Under the pieces are notes generated by a model. The model was not told where the DNA came from, searched no databases, and was given only the letters and a program-made list of their open reading frames with translations. 7,645 nucleotides of DNA from Methanobacterium sp. Lineage in GTDB: Archaea; Methanobacteriota; Methanobacteria; Methanobacteriales; Methanobacteriaceae. Below are positions 6,510 to 7,645 of the stretch, piece by piece. The stretch spans positions 115,967 through 123,611 of the forward strand of contig PLXT01000042.1 in NCBI GenBank assembly GCA_003151535.1, read 5' to 3'. The position numbers were made by a program, and so were the translations under genes. Position 1 is the stretch's first letter, and every line of letters starts with the position of its first letter.

Positions 6510-6575
6510 TTTTTCATATTCAATAGGTATTATAATACACAGACAATATATCTAATTATTATATAATCTATTGAA
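6510..6575 (+). terminator. Possible hisD 3' end: T-run plus inverted repeats
   Basis: A T5 run (6510-6514) starts 13 bases after the hisD stop. It is followed by TTCAATAG (6519-6526), paired at a distance with CTATTGAA (6568-6575). Between them is GTATTATAATAC (6527-6538), a perfect 12-base palindrome. U-rich tracts suffice for archaeal termination; the repeats may be incidental or regulatory for aspS. Confidence 0.3.
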
Positions 6576-6661
6576 ATGGTTGTGTTTCCCAAAGTATATT
6601 ATATCCATATATCAAAAAATACTACCATACCGAAGTTGTATAACTGATTTTATTAAATTTA

Positions 6662-6674
6662 ATTAAATATAAAA
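6662..6674 (+). promoter_or_regulatory. Candidate TATA element of aspS
   Basis: ATTAAATATAAAA is TATA-like, with a predicted start near 6697 and a leader of about 45 bases. A second TTTTTATA at 6714-6721 would start transcription at or past the start codon and is therefore unlikely, given the strong ribosome binding site. Confidence 0.35.
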
Positions 6675-6727
6675 TCATATTATAAAGTAATATTTTAGAA
6701 GCTAATTTTAGGCTTTTTATAATTTTA

Positions 6728-6734
6728 GAGGTGA
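6728..6734 (+). promoter_or_regulatory. Strong ribosome binding site deciding the TTG start of aspS
   Basis: GAGGTGA matches the archaeal anti-Shine-Dalgarno complement (GGAGGTGA) and sits 6 bases before TTG 6741. The first in-frame ATG (codon 21) would remove the conserved N-terminal RTHYS segment. Confidence 0.75.
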
Positions 6735-6740
6735 ATAACA

Positions 6741-7645
6741 TTGACAGATTTATTAGAAAATTGCAGAAGAACCCATTACTCAAAACAGATAAAACCAGAT
6801 ATGAAAGAAGATGAAGTTGTGCTTATGGGATGGATCCATGAGATGAGGGACCTTGGAGGAATTATATTTGTGCTTTTAAGAGATAGGGATGGTGTATCTC
6901 AAATCACAGCACCTTCAAAGAAGATATCACCAGAACTCTTTGAAGAATTAAGGAAACTTAAAAAAGAATCAATAATAGCAGTGAAGGGTAAGGTACAGGA
7001 GTCAGGTAAAGCACCTGGCGGCGTAGAAATCATACCTATAGAAATTAAATTGTTAAGTGAATCTAAATTACCTTTACCACTGGACACAACAGAGAAGACT
7101 CATGCCGAAATTGATACAAGACTTGATTCTCGATTTATTGATCTTAGAAAACACAGCATAAGTGCAATTTTTAAGATAAAAAGTAGAATGCTTCATTCGG
7201 TGCGTAATTTCCTTGAAAGTCAGGATTATACCGAGATAAATACTCCTAAAATAGGTGCATCAGCTACTGAAGGTGGAACAGAACTCTTTCCAATCACATA
7301 CTTCGAAAGGGAAGCTTTCCTTGGACAGAGCCCTCAACTGTACAAACAGATGATGATGGCATCAGGATTTGATAGTGTATATGAAATTGCTCCAATCTTC
7401 AGGGCAGAGGAACATGATACACTTCGTCATCTAAATGAAGTAACATCTATAGATGTTGAAACAGCATTTACAGACGATATTGATGCAATGGATCTCCTTG
7501 AAAGGATGGTTGTAGATGCTGTTACAGAAGTTAAAAAATATTGTCAGGACGATCTTGACACATTAAAGTTTGACCTCCAAATACCTGAAACACCATTCCC
7601 AAGGATAGAATACGATGAGATGGTTGATATGGTCAATTCTAAGGG
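6741..7645 (+). CDS. aspS: Aspartyl-tRNA synthetase, archaeal type, 3' end cut by the window edge
   Basis: Class II synthetase that charges tRNA-Asp with aspartate using ATP, in the cytoplasm. The first 301 codons are present and open; archaeal enzymes are about 430-440 residues, so roughly 130 are missing. An N-terminal OB-fold anticodon-binding domain (about 9-105) contains RTHYS, GWIHEMRDLGGI and LRDRDGVSQITAP. The class II core begins with ELFP-type motif 1 context (TPKIGASATEGGTELFP), then GQSPQLYKQMMMASG and motif 2 FRAEEHDTLRHLNEVTSID. Motif 3 would lie beyond the edge. The start is TTG 6741, chosen by the ribosome binding site. Positions equivalent to Trp26 and Lys85 of the discriminating Thermococcus kodakarensis enzyme are His33 and Pro92, by my alignment. 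That suggests a non-discriminating enzyme that also aspartylates tRNA-Asn. AsnRS-like paralogues are possible alternatives, but the OB fold and motif 2 context fit AspRS better. Confidence 0.95.
   Translation, partial: MTDLLENCRRTHYSKQIKPDMKEDEVVLMGWIHEMRDLGGIIFVLLRDRDGVSQITAPSKKISPELFEELRKLKKESIIAVKGKVQESGKAPGGVEIIPIEIKLLSESKLPLPLDTTEKTHAEIDTRLDSRFIDLRKHSISAIFKIKSRMLHSVRNFLESQDYTEINTPKIGASATEGGTELFPITYFEREAFLGQSPQLYKQMMMASGFDSVYEIAPIFRAEEHDTLRHLNEVTSIDVETAFTDDIDAMDLLERMVVDAVTEVKKYCQDDLDTLKFDLQIPETPFPRIEYDEMVDMVNSK

Noticed and set aside
1..7645. CRISPR array, tRNA or rRNA genes, transposons
   Set aside because: I looked for regularly spaced repeats, tRNA T-loop signatures, rRNA-like stretches and transposase motifs on both strands and found none.

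Overview
This window comes from an AT-rich methanogenic archaeon, most likely of the order Methanobacteriales (Methanosphaera- or Methanobrevibacter-like; the genus cannot be fixed from this sequence). Three things point there. It has a group II chaperonin (thermosome). It has cyclic 2,3-diphosphoglycerate synthetase, an enzyme known mainly from Methanobacteriales and a few related thermophilic methanogens. It has an archaeal-type aspartyl-tRNA synthetase. Intergenic DNA is very AT-rich and carries archaeal TATA-like elements and GGAGGTGA-type ribosome binding sites.

Layout. 1-1630 (minus): thermosome subunit, complete except for its last codon or codons. 1631-1896: thermosome promoter region with a perfect 9-bp-arm inverted repeat upstream of the TATA box. 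1897-3276 (minus): cyclic 2,3-diphosphoglycerate synthetase. 3480-3812 (minus): small UPF0058-family protein. 3813-4239: long divergent gap with no convincing gene but with two unexplained patterns, a nested inverted repeat and a cluster of TTATCA/TGATAA motifs. 4240-5009 (plus): class I SAM-dependent methyltransferase broken by two frameshifts and one in-frame stop. 5010-5213: gap with a bulged 16-bp stem directly before hisD. 5214-6497 (plus): histidinol dehydrogenase, complete. 6498-6740: gap and aspS leader. 6741 to the right edge (plus): the first 301 codons of aspartyl-tRNA synthetase, starting at TTG.

The genes do not form one pathway or one operon. Each looks like a separate transcription unit with its own gap of about 200-400 bp. 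They cover protein folding, cDPG metabolism, histidine biosynthesis and tRNA charging. Several starts are decided by the ribosome binding site: the longest reading frames of the cDPG synthetase and UPF0058 genes begin at GTG triplets lying inside the Shine-Dalgarno sequence, and the true starts are ATG codons 9-12 bases further on.

I see no CRISPR array, tRNA, rRNA, transposase or defence system. The items most worth a second look are the inverted repeats at the thermosome and hisD promoters, the structured gap 3849-4080, the decayed methyltransferase, and AspRS residues that predict a non-discriminating enzyme.
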